A stretch of DNA of 8,714 nucleotides from Planctomycetota bacterium (GTDB lineage: Bacteria > Planctomycetota > SZUA-567 > JAFGNG01). The stretch lies in the NCBI GenBank assembly GCA_016927125.1, contig JAFGNG010000106.1, forward strand, positions 1-8,714. Direction: 5' to 3'. The position numbers and the translations under genes are program-made. Positions 1 through 5,837 of the stretch are shown here, in pieces. The notes under the pieces were generated by a model. That model saw only the letters and a list, made by a program, of their open reading frames with translations, searched no databases and was not told the origin of the DNA. The first letter of the stretch is position 1; each line of letters begins with the position of its first letter.

Positions 1-657
1 GAAGGTTTTGAAGGCAAGGGCCGAGAGGAGGCTCAGCTTGTGCGCGGAATCAATGCCGCCGACATCGAAGGTCGGATCCGCCTCGGCATACCCCAGGCGC
101 TGGGCCTCGGCCAGGGCGGTATGGTAATCCTGGCCGTGTTGCTGCATCTGGGTCAGAATGTAATTGCAGGTGCCATTGACAATCCCGAGGATGCAGGAAG
201 GGTGGTTGGCCACGAAGCCGTCGCGGATCGCCTGGACTATCGGGATCGCGCCGCAGACCGCGGCCTCGAAGAGGAGCGGCACGCCTGCTTCCTTGGCGAG
301 CGGAAACAATTCTTTGCCGCGTTCGGCCAGGAGTGCTTTGTTGGCGGTGATCACCCCCTTGCCCGCCTTGAGCGCGGCCTGGACAATCTCGAAGGCAATG
401 CTGGTGCCGCCGACCAGCTCCAGCACGACCTGGATATTATCATCCGTGATGATATCTTTGAAAGATGAGGTAATCCGCGCCTGGGGTACGCCCAGCAACC
501 GGGGGCGGCCGGTATCAATATCGGCAACCCGCAGCAATTCGAGCGGAATCCCCGCGCGCTCGGCAAGGTAATCCTGCTTTTCAGAAAGGATCTGGATGAC
601 ACCGCCGCCGACCGTGCCGGCCCCGACAATTCCGATGCCCAGTGCTGGTTTACCCAT
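1..657 (-). CDS. hom: Homoserine dehydrogenase, N-terminal part (runs off left edge)
   Basis: This enzyme reduces L-aspartate-4-semialdehyde to L-homoserine with NAD(P)H in the cytoplasm, the branch point toward threonine and methionine. The 219 visible residues start MGKPALGIGIVGAGTVGGG, a Rossmann dinucleotide-binding loop (GxGxxG, about residues 10-19). They continue through the conserved TANK (Lys107) and the NGTCNYI segment (about 161-167). The family signature lies at about 185-207 as AQRLGYAEADPTFDVGGIDSAHK in overview; its Glu192, Asp203 and Lys207 have the same spacing as yeast Glu208, Asp219 and catalytic Lys223. The start is ATG at 657, with AAAGGA about 8 nt upstream. The frame is open to position 1, so the rest of the catalytic domain and any C-terminal ACT domain lie outside the window. 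No aspartate kinase domain precedes it, so it is a monofunctional enzyme at least at the N-terminus. The MFS gene is divergent. Confidence 0.96.
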   Translation of the reverse strand, partial: MGKPALGIGIVGAGTVGGGVIQILSEKQDYLAERAGIPLELLRVADIDTGRPRLLGVPQARITSSFKDIITDDNIQVVLELVGGTSIAFEIVQAALKAGKGVITANKALLAERGKELFPLAKEAGVPLLFEAAVCGAIPIVQAIRDGFVANHPSCILGIVNGTCNYILTQMQQHGQDYHTALAEAQRLGYAEADPTFDVGGIDSAHKLSLLSALAFKTF

Positions 658-762
658 TCTATCGGTTCCTTTAATCAGTAGGTTGACACAATCTTTCCCG
701 AGCCCTGCCCGGGCGGAGCGGACAGGGTAAAGCCCGCCGCTTAATCATATAATCATAATTAA

Positions 763-791
763 ATGTAATAGAAGTGGATACAGACTGTCAA
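763..791 (-). promoter_or_regulatory. Candidate promoter of hom
   Basis: A perfect -35 hexamer TTGACA (791-786, minus strand) is followed after 17 bp by a weaker -10, TTACAT (768-763). Transcription would start near 756 and give a leader of about 100 nt. The leader contains GC-rich complementary blocks (about 702-740). The -35 is convincing and the -10 is only a partial match. Confidence 0.45.
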
Positions 792-879
792 GGATTTAGG
801 GTGGGTGAACAGGTTATGACGGAATGGCCTAATCCTGCTCGGTGGGCCCCCTTCTAAATAGAGAATAAATCTTTTTCTT

Positions 880-885
880 TATAAT
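880..885 (+). promoter_or_regulatory. Possible -10 element of the MFS gene
   Basis: TATAAT lies about 70 bp upstream of the MFS start codon, in an AT-rich stretch. No acceptable -35 hexamer is found 16-18 bp upstream, so this is only a guess at the promoter. An activator-dependent promoter would also fit. Confidence 0.25.
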
Positions 886-955
886 CTCCTGTAAAGATAC
901 TATCATTCCCTGGCTCAAATTAAGAAGTGGCCTGATTTGACTTGGAGAAAAATTT

Positions 956-2182
956 ATGAAATCTCCCCGCCGTGACAGTCTGTTGATTTATCTCCTGCCA
1001 ATGTGCATGGACATTGTTCTTGGCCTTACCATCGTGGTCTCTCCCTTGCGAGCGGCGGACTGGATGGGGGCGAGTTATTTCCAAGTTGCGGCTCTCAGCG
1101 CGGTGTGGGGGATTTTTTATATGTGCTGCGCCCCGGTGGTGGGACGCCTGCTTAAACGCCCGGCGATGGCCTCGAACCTGATGCTGCTGGCTTGCGCGAT
1201 CAATCTCACTGTCTGCGGCCTATTCGTCCTCTTTCCGGGACTTACCGCTATGTACTTCCTGATGGGGCTGAACGGGTTAGGCACTGCCATCTTTTTCACC
1301 TCCTTCCAGGTTTTTATGAAAGCTTTTAACCTCGACCAGAGCAAGAGTGTCGCTTACTCAACCGGCCTCTACATCTTCGCCTGGAGCAGTGGCATGTCGC
1401 TCGGGATGTTGTTGGGCGGACAATTTGTCGGGATGGGCCTGCCCACCGGAAGCTACCAGGAACCGGTCGGCTGGATGTATGCTTACCTGCTGGGGGCGAT
1501 CTGCGTGATCATAACTGCGCTCGGTGTCTGGTGGTTTAAACCCCGCGCCCGGGGCGCCAAGGCTGATGTTCCCGCTACCTCCCCAAACCTTTTTCCATCC
1601 TCGACACCAACGGCAATCGATTACGCCAAACAGCCCGACCTGGCCTGGCTGGGCTGGTTAAGCTGCGGAGTGGCGTTTTTCTGCATGGCGATTTTGCGCA
1701 ACACCTTCCTCAAGGCAGGGCTGGACTTCGGGCTGAGCGCCAGCGGCCGCGGGAATATCTTGTTTTTGATCCTAATCACCCAGGCGTTGGTTAGTTTACT
1801 GCTCTGCCGCAGCCGGCTCTGGATATACCAGGCCCGGTGGGTGGGGTTGTTCGGGCTTCTGGGGGTGGCAGGGATCCTCTGTTTCGCCTTCGGCGACAAC
1901 CTGGGCGCGTTTATCACCGGAGGCTTTCTGACAGGTATTTTTTGCGGTGCTTACTGTTTTTACCTGGTCTTCCACTCCTTGATCCACCCGGTACATAGCG
2001 CTAAATATATTTCGATTAATGAAGCAACGGTAGGAGTCAGCAATGTCGCTGGTGCTTTAATCGGGGGGAGACTGGCTGACTGGCTTGGTTTCCAGAGCCC
2101 CTTGTTGATTGCTGCCGGGATAATTGCCGCAGTCATCCTCCTGCAGATCATTATCCACCGGCGAAAACCCGCGCTTTTGTAA
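956..2182 (+). CDS. MFS transporter, 12 transmembrane segments
   Basis: This 408-residue integral inner-membrane protein has about twelve hydrophobic segments (near residues 7-32, 42-66, 72-93, 96-124, 132-161, 171-194, 229-256, 264-286, 294-313, 316-340, 358-379 and 382-402). A longer polar loop at about 195-228 separates the two six-helix halves, as in the major facilitator superfamily. GRLLKRP after helix 2 and GGRLADWLG after helix 11 sit where the family's cytoplasmic motif A loops occur. The length is normal for a secondary transporter. The ATG at 956 has GGAG 8 nt upstream (944-947). The substrate cannot be read from the sequence: no drug-, sugar- or nucleoside-specific motif is recognisable. 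The gene stands alone on the plus strand, divergent from hom, and faces the tRNA-Tyr gene. It has no clear intrinsic terminator of its own, although the hairpin at 2246-2278 lies downstream. Confidence 0.88.
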   Translation: MKSPRRDSLLIYLLPMCMDIVLGLTIVVSPLRAADWMGASYFQVAALSAVWGIFYMCCAPVVGRLLKRPAMASNLMLLACAINLTVCGLFVLFPGLTAMYFLMGLNGLGTAIFFTSFQVFMKAFNLDQSKSVAYSTGLYIFAWSSGMSLGMLLGGQFVGMGLPTGSYQEPVGWMYAYLLGAICVIITALGVWWFKPRARGAKADVPATSPNLFPSSTPTAIDYAKQPDLAWLGWLSCGVAFFCMAILRNTFLKAGLDFGLSASGRGNILFLILITQALVSLLLCRSRLWIYQARWVGLFGLLGVAGILCFAFGDNLGAFITGGFLTGIFCGAYCFYLVFHSLIHPVHSAKYISINEATVGVSNVAGALIGGRLADWLGFQSPLLIAAGIIAAVILLQIIIHRRKPALL

Positions 2183-2239
2183 GATGGTGACAGGCATTAT
2201 AAGTCAGCAACGAAACCGCACAATCCAGAGGGGCCGGAT

Positions 2240-2278
2240 AAATAAAACACCCGGCAAACCAAGGCGTTACCGGGTGTT
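2240..2278 (-). terminator. Intrinsic terminator of tRNA-Tyr
   Basis: On the minus strand a perfect 9-bp stem (AACACCCGG pairing with CCGGGTGTT, 2278-2270 and 2254-2246) has a 15-nt loop. It is followed at once by a T-rich run (TTTATTT). It begins about 10 nt past the encoded CCA end of the tRNA. In the plus direction the stem is followed by AGTGGTG, so it is not a good terminator for the MFS gene. Confidence 0.85.
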
Positions 2279-2286
2279 AGTGGTGA

Positions 2287-2371
2287 TGGTGGCGAGAGCT
2301 GGATTCGAACCAGCGAAGGCTTAGCCAACAGATTTACAGTCTGTCCCCTTTGACCGCTCGGGAATCTCGCC
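2287..2371 (-). tRNA. tRNA-Tyr (anticodon GUA)
   Basis: The acceptor stem GGCGAGA (2371-2365) pairs with TCTCGCC (2297-2291), followed by discriminator A and an encoded CCA (2290-2287). The D arm has CCC/GGG pairing. The anticodon stem is ACAGA/TCTGT with loop CTGTAAA, giving anticodon GTA. The extra arm is long, as in type II bacterial tRNA-Tyr. The T arm is GCTGG-TTCGAAT-CCAGC. Every arm is intact. It reads tyrosine codons UAC and UAU. It has its own strong promoter and terminator and lies downstream of the L,D-transpeptidase gene on the same strand. Confidence 0.98.
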
Positions 2372-2421
2372 AAAACGCTGAGACGCTTTACCTGTGCGTA
2401 TCTCATAATTTTGAGGGGGGC

Positions 2422-2451
2422 ATTATAACCAGATCCCTGCCGCCCTGTCAA
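2422..2451 (-). promoter_or_regulatory. Consensus promoter of tRNA-Tyr
   Basis: A perfect TTGACA (2451-2446) and a perfect TATAAT (2427-2422) on the minus strand are separated by 18 bp. Transcription would begin near 2414 and leave a 5' leader of about 43 nt for RNase P to remove. A run of C residues (CCCCCC) directly follows the -10. No GC-rich discriminator beyond this can be judged. Confidence 0.9.
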
Positions 2452-2491
2452 GTTTTCTTCCTAACTGACAATAAAACCTTGAAATTACGTC

Positions 2492-3829
2492 TTACTCCAG
2501 GATCCGGGCTTCACTGCCGACAATCAGGATACCATAAACCTCTTCCACATCCTTGTTATGCATACGGATACAGCCATTGCTGGTAGTCCCGGGGATGCTC
2601 TCCGGCAGGGTGGTGCCGTGGATGCCGATCCCAGTGCTCGGGCCGGTGCCGTTAAAGCCAATCCAGCGGGAGCCAAGGATATTTTTTGGATTATTGCTGT
2701 CATAAACCTGGTTGGTTGCCGGGTCGGTCCATTGCGGGTTCGGCGCCTTGATGGTGATGGTGTAATTTCCAGGAATAGTCTTGTCGCCGCCATGGCAGAT
2801 GGGATATTGCTTGAGCCACTTGCCGTTGTGGTAGAGGGTCAGCGTCATCGCGGACTTGTCGATCACCGCCTTGGTCAGAACCGAAGAGAAGCGGATGATT
2901 TTAAGGTTTTGCCCGGGGCGAATGTAATTGCCGGGCAACCGGTTAATGGCAATGATACAGTCGTAATGGACTTCAAAGCGCTTGGCAATGTTGGCCAGGT
3001 TATCATTCTCGCGCACGGTGTAATATTCTGCATCCTTGCAGGGGGCGGTACTGAAGACTAAGCGGGCGTTCAGTTTATTCAAGCGCTGGATGATCCGGGC
3101 CTTATCCGCCGGTGAGATGAGCTTGGCCTTATCCATCCCGATTGCGGTGGAGTAGGCGTTGCGGACCACCTCCCAGTTTTCATAGACCGGGGCCTGCTCG
3201 CTGCAGTAGCGTTCATACCAGATGTCCGCTAAGACCAGGGCTGACAAGCGCCCGCCCCAGGAGGAGCCGAATTTTTCATAAGCTTGCTTCCATAATTCCA
3301 GCGCTTCTTCTTCCTGGCCCTGCCTCTGCCGCAACCAGCCCAGGCGGTAAATCGCAAGCCCCTCATGGGCGGTGCCGGCATATTCCTGCTTGATCTCCAG
3401 CAGGAGTTCTTCCAGCTTGGCGTTATTGCCCGCTTTCTCCAGCGCATCCACCTCTTTCCATTTTGCAATAATCTGAGTGGTTTCCGGGGAGGTTACTGCC
3501 TGCGCGCCTTCGCCAGGCTTCTCAATCGGGAAGAGTTCTTCCGTGGGGCCTTCTTCAATGTCCTGGATAGTACCTCCGTCGGCGCTGGTATCCCCGGTTG
3601 CCGGAGTTCCGCCCAGGGGGACGCTGTCCGACGGGGTCTCTTCCTGGGTAAAGGTGCTGGTAAACCAGTTATGGATATCTTCTGAGAAATAAGAGTAGAG
3701 CAGGTAGCCACCCGCCCCCAGGATAACCAACAGGACACAAAGGACAATGAAGCTGCCCACGCCCTTGCCTTTCGGCCTGCGGGGAGCGCCCCTCCCCAGC
3801 ATGATCATTTCCTCCCTATTGAGCGGCAT
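2492..3829 (-). CDS. L,D-transpeptidase with N-terminal anchor, helical repeats, LysM and YkuD domain
   Basis: This is a predicted periplasmic peptidoglycan transpeptidase (3-3 cross-linking or attachment to stem peptides) of the YkuD family. From the ATG at 3829 (445 residues) there is a basic N-terminus, one membrane segment (about 26-48), an acidic Pro/Thr/Ser-rich linker (about 60-115) and a TPR-like helical region (about 118-235). These are followed by one LysM domain (about 269-302, YYTVRENDNLANIAKRF) and the YkuD domain (about 317-445). The catalytic motif is present: His404 in GIHGTT and Cys420 in SNGCIRM. The LysM domain should bind glycan strands. Start choice is open: ATG 3829 has GAGGAG 7 nt upstream, while ATG 3802 (MLGRGAPRRPKGKG) has GGGAGG 8 nt upstream. 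Both give the same anchored protein. The gene starts about 41 bp after the stop of the upstream gene, so they probably form an operon. The tRNA-Tyr promoter begins about 40 bp past its stop. Confidence 0.93.
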   Translation of the reverse strand: MPLNREEMIMLGRGAPRRPKGKGVGSFIVLCVLLVILGAGGYLLYSYFSEDIHNWFTSTFTQEETPSDSVPLGGTPATGDTSADGGTIQDIEEGPTEELFPIEKPGEGAQAVTSPETTQIIAKWKEVDALEKAGNNAKLEELLLEIKQEYAGTAHEGLAIYRLGWLRQRQGQEEEALELWKQAYEKFGSSWGGRLSALVLADIWYERYCSEQAPVYENWEVVRNAYSTAIGMDKAKLISPADKARIIQRLNKLNARLVFSTAPCKDAEYYTVRENDNLANIAKRFEVHYDCIIAINRLPGNYIRPGQNLKIIRFSSVLTKAVIDKSAMTLTLYHNGKWLKQYPICHGGDKTIPGNYTITIKAPNPQWTDPATNQVYDSNNPKNILGSRWIGFNGTGPSTGIGIHGTTLPESIPGTTSNGCIRMHNKDVEEVYGILIVGSEARILE

Positions 3830-3870
3830 GGCATTACTCCTCAATTATTAGAAAGCAGGTTTTGGGATTA

Positions 3871-4524
3871 CTAATATTTCTCTATCCCGACCGGTTCCAC
3901 CGGCTGGTTTTTATCGAGCAAGAGCACTTGGTCAAAATACAGGTCATCCTCACGGTTGGCAAGGGTCAGCGTGTGGGTGCTGCCTGCTTCGAGCCGGGCG
4001 GTGAGCGGAATCCGCGCGGTGCCGAGTTGCAGCCAGATCCAGCGGGGATTCTTCTTATCCGAATTACCCTGGACCGTCCCCAGGAATTTGCCATCCAAGG
4101 CGATATCCAAACTGTCGCCGCATTCGTCGCTCCAGCGAACGCGGACCCAGGCGGTATATTCTGCAGTTTCAGGCACTTTGAAGCTGACGCTGGCATACCC
4201 CGGGTAGAGGGCTTCTGGATACCCTTTTTTATATTGCGCGGTTTCCTTCTTTTCATTCACCTTTTCCGGGCCGAGGTAACAGCATTTTCCATGGGAGGCG
4301 CCTTCTATCCCGGTAGCAATGGAAACGGGTAGCTCGATCTCATCCACGTCCTCAGCTTCCAGCAGAATCCGCGCCCTGGGGGTATCGGAAATCATAACAA
4401 TATCGATAACATCTTCGGCGGCTTCGGGTTGGGAAGATTCTGACTCTTGAGGTCTAGCGTCAATGGCAAGAAATAAAAAGACCATGGCAGCTAAGATTAT
4501 GGCAACCGTAATAATTATTTTCAT
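3871..4524 (-). CDS. Exported protein with a carbohydrate-binding-module-like beta domain
   Basis: This 217-residue protein has an N-terminal hydrophobic segment (about 2-22), either a signal peptide or a membrane anchor. A short acidic Ser/Glu/Pro-rich spacer follows (about 25-45), then a beta-rich domain (about 50-206). Patterns such as ARILLEAEDV, YASVSFKVPETAEYTAWVRV, DSLDIALDGKFLG and THTLTLANREDDLYFDQVLL resemble CBM6/CBM35-type jelly-roll modules. In those, a tissue-like 'EAE' strand opens the fold and a 'fDqv.l' strand closes it. I see no catalytic motif, so sugar or glycan binding is the likely role but is inferred from pattern only. Three Cys residues fall in the domain (CC at 81-82 and C135). 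The ATG at 4524 has only a weak GAGAG ribosome site. It is the first gene of a probable operon with the L,D-transpeptidase, which suggests a cell-wall or surface function. Confidence 0.72.
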   Translation of the reverse strand: MKIIITVAIILAAMVFLFLAIDARPQESESSQPEAAEDVIDIVMISDTPRARILLEAEDVDEIELPVSIATGIEGASHGKCCYLGPEKVNEKKETAQYKKGYPEALYPGYASVSFKVPETAEYTAWVRVRWSDECGDSLDIALDGKFLGTVQGNSDKKNPRWIWLQLGTARIPLTARLEAGSTHTLTLANREDDLYFDQVLLLDKNQPVEPVGIEKY

Positions 4525-4568
4525 AAGTCTCTCTTTGATCGTGGGTTCGATTTAACAGTTCCATAGCA

Positions 4569-4597
4569 ATAGTATCTGTTTACGCAGATAAGGTCAA
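4569..4597 (-). promoter_or_regulatory. Promoter of the CBM-like/L,D-transpeptidase operon, with internal inverted repeat
   Basis: TTGACC (4597-4592, minus strand) and TACTAT (4574-4569) are separated by 17 bp, upstream of the start at 4524, with a leader of about 38 nt. A perfect 6-bp inverted repeat (TATCTG-6 nt-CAGATA, 4573-4590) fills the spacer and touches the -10. That is a position where a dimeric repressor or activator could act. The promoter is well supported by spacing; the operator role is inferred. Confidence 0.6.
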
Positions 4598-4668
4598 GGC
4601 GGATAAATCCGGAGATCCTGTATTATCTTAATGTTGCCAGGAATCGATGCTCCCTCGTGGTTTTATTG

Positions 4669-4714
4669 TTATTACCAAACTTAACCCTTTCGGTTAGTGA
4701 GGGTAAGGTAATAA
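4669..4714. repeat. Nested inverted repeat between operon and PEP-CTERM terminator
   Basis: The outer arms TTATTACC (4669-4676) and GGTAATAA (4707-4714) are perfect 8-bp complements. Inside them, TTAACCCT (4681-4688) pairs with AGGGTAA (4700-4706) with one bulged A. The right outer arm overlaps the T-run of the adjacent terminator. It may be a small dispersed repeat element or part of the termination structure; one window cannot decide this. Confidence 0.5.
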
Positions 4715-4744
4715 AAAGCGGCCGCAGGGGATTACCCTGCGGCC
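4711..4744 (-). terminator. Intrinsic terminator of the first PEP-CTERM gene
   Basis: On the minus strand a perfect 10-bp GC-rich stem (GGCCGCAGGG at 4744-4735 and CCCTGCGGCC at 4729-4720) with a 5-nt loop is followed by GC and then TTTTTATT. It lies about 37 bp past the stop codon of the gene starting at 5396. The form is classic Rho-independent. Confidence 0.88.
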
Positions 4745-4781
4745 TTAGGGGATTGAATAGTTTATTACTTCTTCCAGCAGG

Positions 4782-5396
4782 TTATTTGCGCCGACGCGCA
4801 AGGACAGCCAGTCCACCGAGCGCCAGGAGCGAGAGGGTGGCCGGTTCCGGCACACACTCATGCCAGATTTCGCCGCTGATTACAACATCAGTCCCCATGA
4901 CATCAATGGAGATCCATTCCGGGTTGAATTCCCGGATCTCCTCATAGAAATTAATTGGATTATCAAATGGATCTGAGCCAGGGCCAAAACCAGGGATCTC
5001 CATCCGCCCGATCATCAAATCCTCTTCTCCTACCGGGATGAGTTCAGGCAGGGGCGGACCTGCAATCCCCATGGATTGCCACAGCGGTGTCGCCCAGTTA
5101 ATGACAATGTCTACAGTAGAATCCGCTGCTGTGGGATCGATGACAATGGTACCCCAGATCTTTTTCCAGCGAAGGGGATCAAAGGGGCCGTTATAGAACC
5201 ACTGGTTGATCCACTCGCTGGGGTAAGTGTACCAGGCACCTGTCCCATCAGGGTAACCTGTTCCCCCACCCTGGACAATCTCACCATCAGGGCCAAGCTG
5301 GATGTAGAAGGTATCATAAAACTCTTGCGCAGAGGCCGGCATTGCCAAGAAGAGGAGCACGGCAATGGCAGCGCTCAGAATCATCAGCTTTCTCAT
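4782..5396 (-). CDS. PEP-CTERM sorting-domain protein, paralogue 1
   Basis: This 204-residue exported protein has an N-terminal signal peptide (about 1-23, MRKLMILSAAIAV... ending near PASAQE). A Trp/Tyr-rich ectodomain occupies about 24-180, and a PEP-CTERM tail occupies 182-204 (VPEPAT, LSLLALGGLAVLA, RRRK). Such tails are known to be cut and processed by an exosortase, which delivers the protein to the outer surface or extracellular matrix. No exosortase gene is in the window. Ectodomain blocks shared with the neighbouring paralogue are LGPDGEIVQGGGTGY, INxWFxNGPFDPxR, VINWATPxW and FNPEWISIDVMG, then H-x-C directly before PEP. I do not recognise the ectodomain as a named family and see no enzyme motif. 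The ATG at 5396 has AAGGAG 8 nt upstream. The gene is followed by a strong terminator and preceded by a long leader. Confidence 0.92.
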   Translation of the reverse strand: MRKLMILSAAIAVLLFLAMPASAQEFYDTFYIQLGPDGEIVQGGGTGYPDGTGAWYTYPSEWINQWFYNGPFDPLRWKKIWGTIVIDPTAADSTVDIVINWATPLWQSMGIAGPPLPELIPVGEEDLMIGRMEIPGFGPGSDPFDNPINFYEEIREFNPEWISIDVMGTDVVISGEIWHECVPEPATLSLLALGGLAVLARRRK

Positions 5397-5754
5397 CTCA
5401 CTAACTCCTTATCAAATAAAAAAACAAGCCGTAGGAATTCGTGATTGCCGATTCACCTGTGAAATCAAATAACCTTTCGATTCATGCAAAGCCCTCCTGA
5501 TAAACCCATTAGGAACAATAGCTGTTCTTCACAAAATGCAAAAATGTGCGGAAAAGCGGATTTTTAGACTGAGTTTGAGAAACCGTGATGTTTTATCCTG
5601 ACTTAATAAAAGATGTGATCAAAAATGAATATTGTCAAGGCGATTATGGGCTTTTTTTAGCAAATTTAGAGAGGGTTAAACTGTTCTTTTCAAGGTGTAA
5701 TTGTGTGGATGGGAAAACGGAGATCGCAACGCCTGATTACCTCGGATGTAATAT
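5397..5754 (-). other. Gap with leader and promoter region of PEP-CTERM paralogue 1
   Basis: This AT-rich non-coding stretch holds the candidate promoter at 5610-5638, a leader of about 200 nt, and within the leader a perfect AGGAGG (5498-5493) placed 7 nt before a six-codon frame (MNRKVI, stop; 5485-5465). GAACA and TGTTC form a short inverted repeat near 5511-5530. A plus-strand open frame starting at 5585 crosses the hairpin and the next gene's 3' end and is not credible. I see no tRNA, known riboswitch or further gene. Confidence 0.5.
5610..5638 (-). promoter_or_regulatory. Candidate promoter of PEP-CTERM paralogue 1
   Basis: A perfect TTGACA (5638-5633, minus strand) lies 17 bp from a poor -10, CATCTT (5615-5610). 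AT-rich DNA surrounds it. If used, the 5' untranslated leader would be about 200 nt, which is long for a small structural gene. The exact -10 is doubtful. Confidence 0.35.
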
Positions 5755-5788
5755 ACCCGGGCCGCAGGAGAATTCCTGCGGCCCGGGT
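5755..5788 (-). terminator. 15-bp GC-rich hairpin downstream of PEP-CTERM paralogue 2
   Basis: The perfect inverted repeat (arms ACCCGGGCCGCAGGA and TCCTGCGGCCCGGGT) has a 4-nt loop and lies about 50 bp past the stop of the gene at 5838-6464. On the minus strand it is followed by TATATTACAT, only moderately U-rich, so it may terminate imperfectly or may mainly stabilise the 3' end. Its GGCCGCAGG core matches the stem of the terminator after the first paralogue. Confidence 0.7.
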
Positions 5789-5811
5789 GATTTTAACAAA
5801 TTCTTGGTGCT

Positions 5812-5833
5812 GTTTTGCTGGTACCAGCAAAAC
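5812..5833. repeat. Perfect 22-bp palindrome just after PEP-CTERM paralogue 2
   Basis: GTTTTGCTG and CAGCAAAAC flank GTAC, and the whole 22 bp reads the same on both strands. It begins four bases after the stop codon of the second paralogue and precedes the 15-bp hairpin at 5755-5788, so the transcript 3' end would carry two hairpins in tandem. The half-sites could also bind a dimeric protein. Confidence 0.75.
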
Positions 5834-5837
5834 CGGC

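Noticed and set aside
40..468. Plus-strand open frame over hom
   Set aside because: The minus strand encodes an unbroken homoserine dehydrogenase with catalytic residues; the plus frame is a shadow in GC-rich DNA.
683..688. Plus-strand TTGACA as the MFS promoter
   Set aside because: No -10-like sequence lies 16-18 bp downstream; that region is GC-rich.
2558..3061. Plus-strand open frame of 167 codons antisense to the L,D-transpeptidase
   Set aside because: It is the complement of a well-supported YkuD/LysM coding region, with no family resemblance of its own and no ribosome site.
3862..4332. Plus-strand open frame of 156 codons
   Set aside because: It is antisense to the CBM-like gene, and codon bias there favours the minus strand protein with signal peptide and beta pattern.
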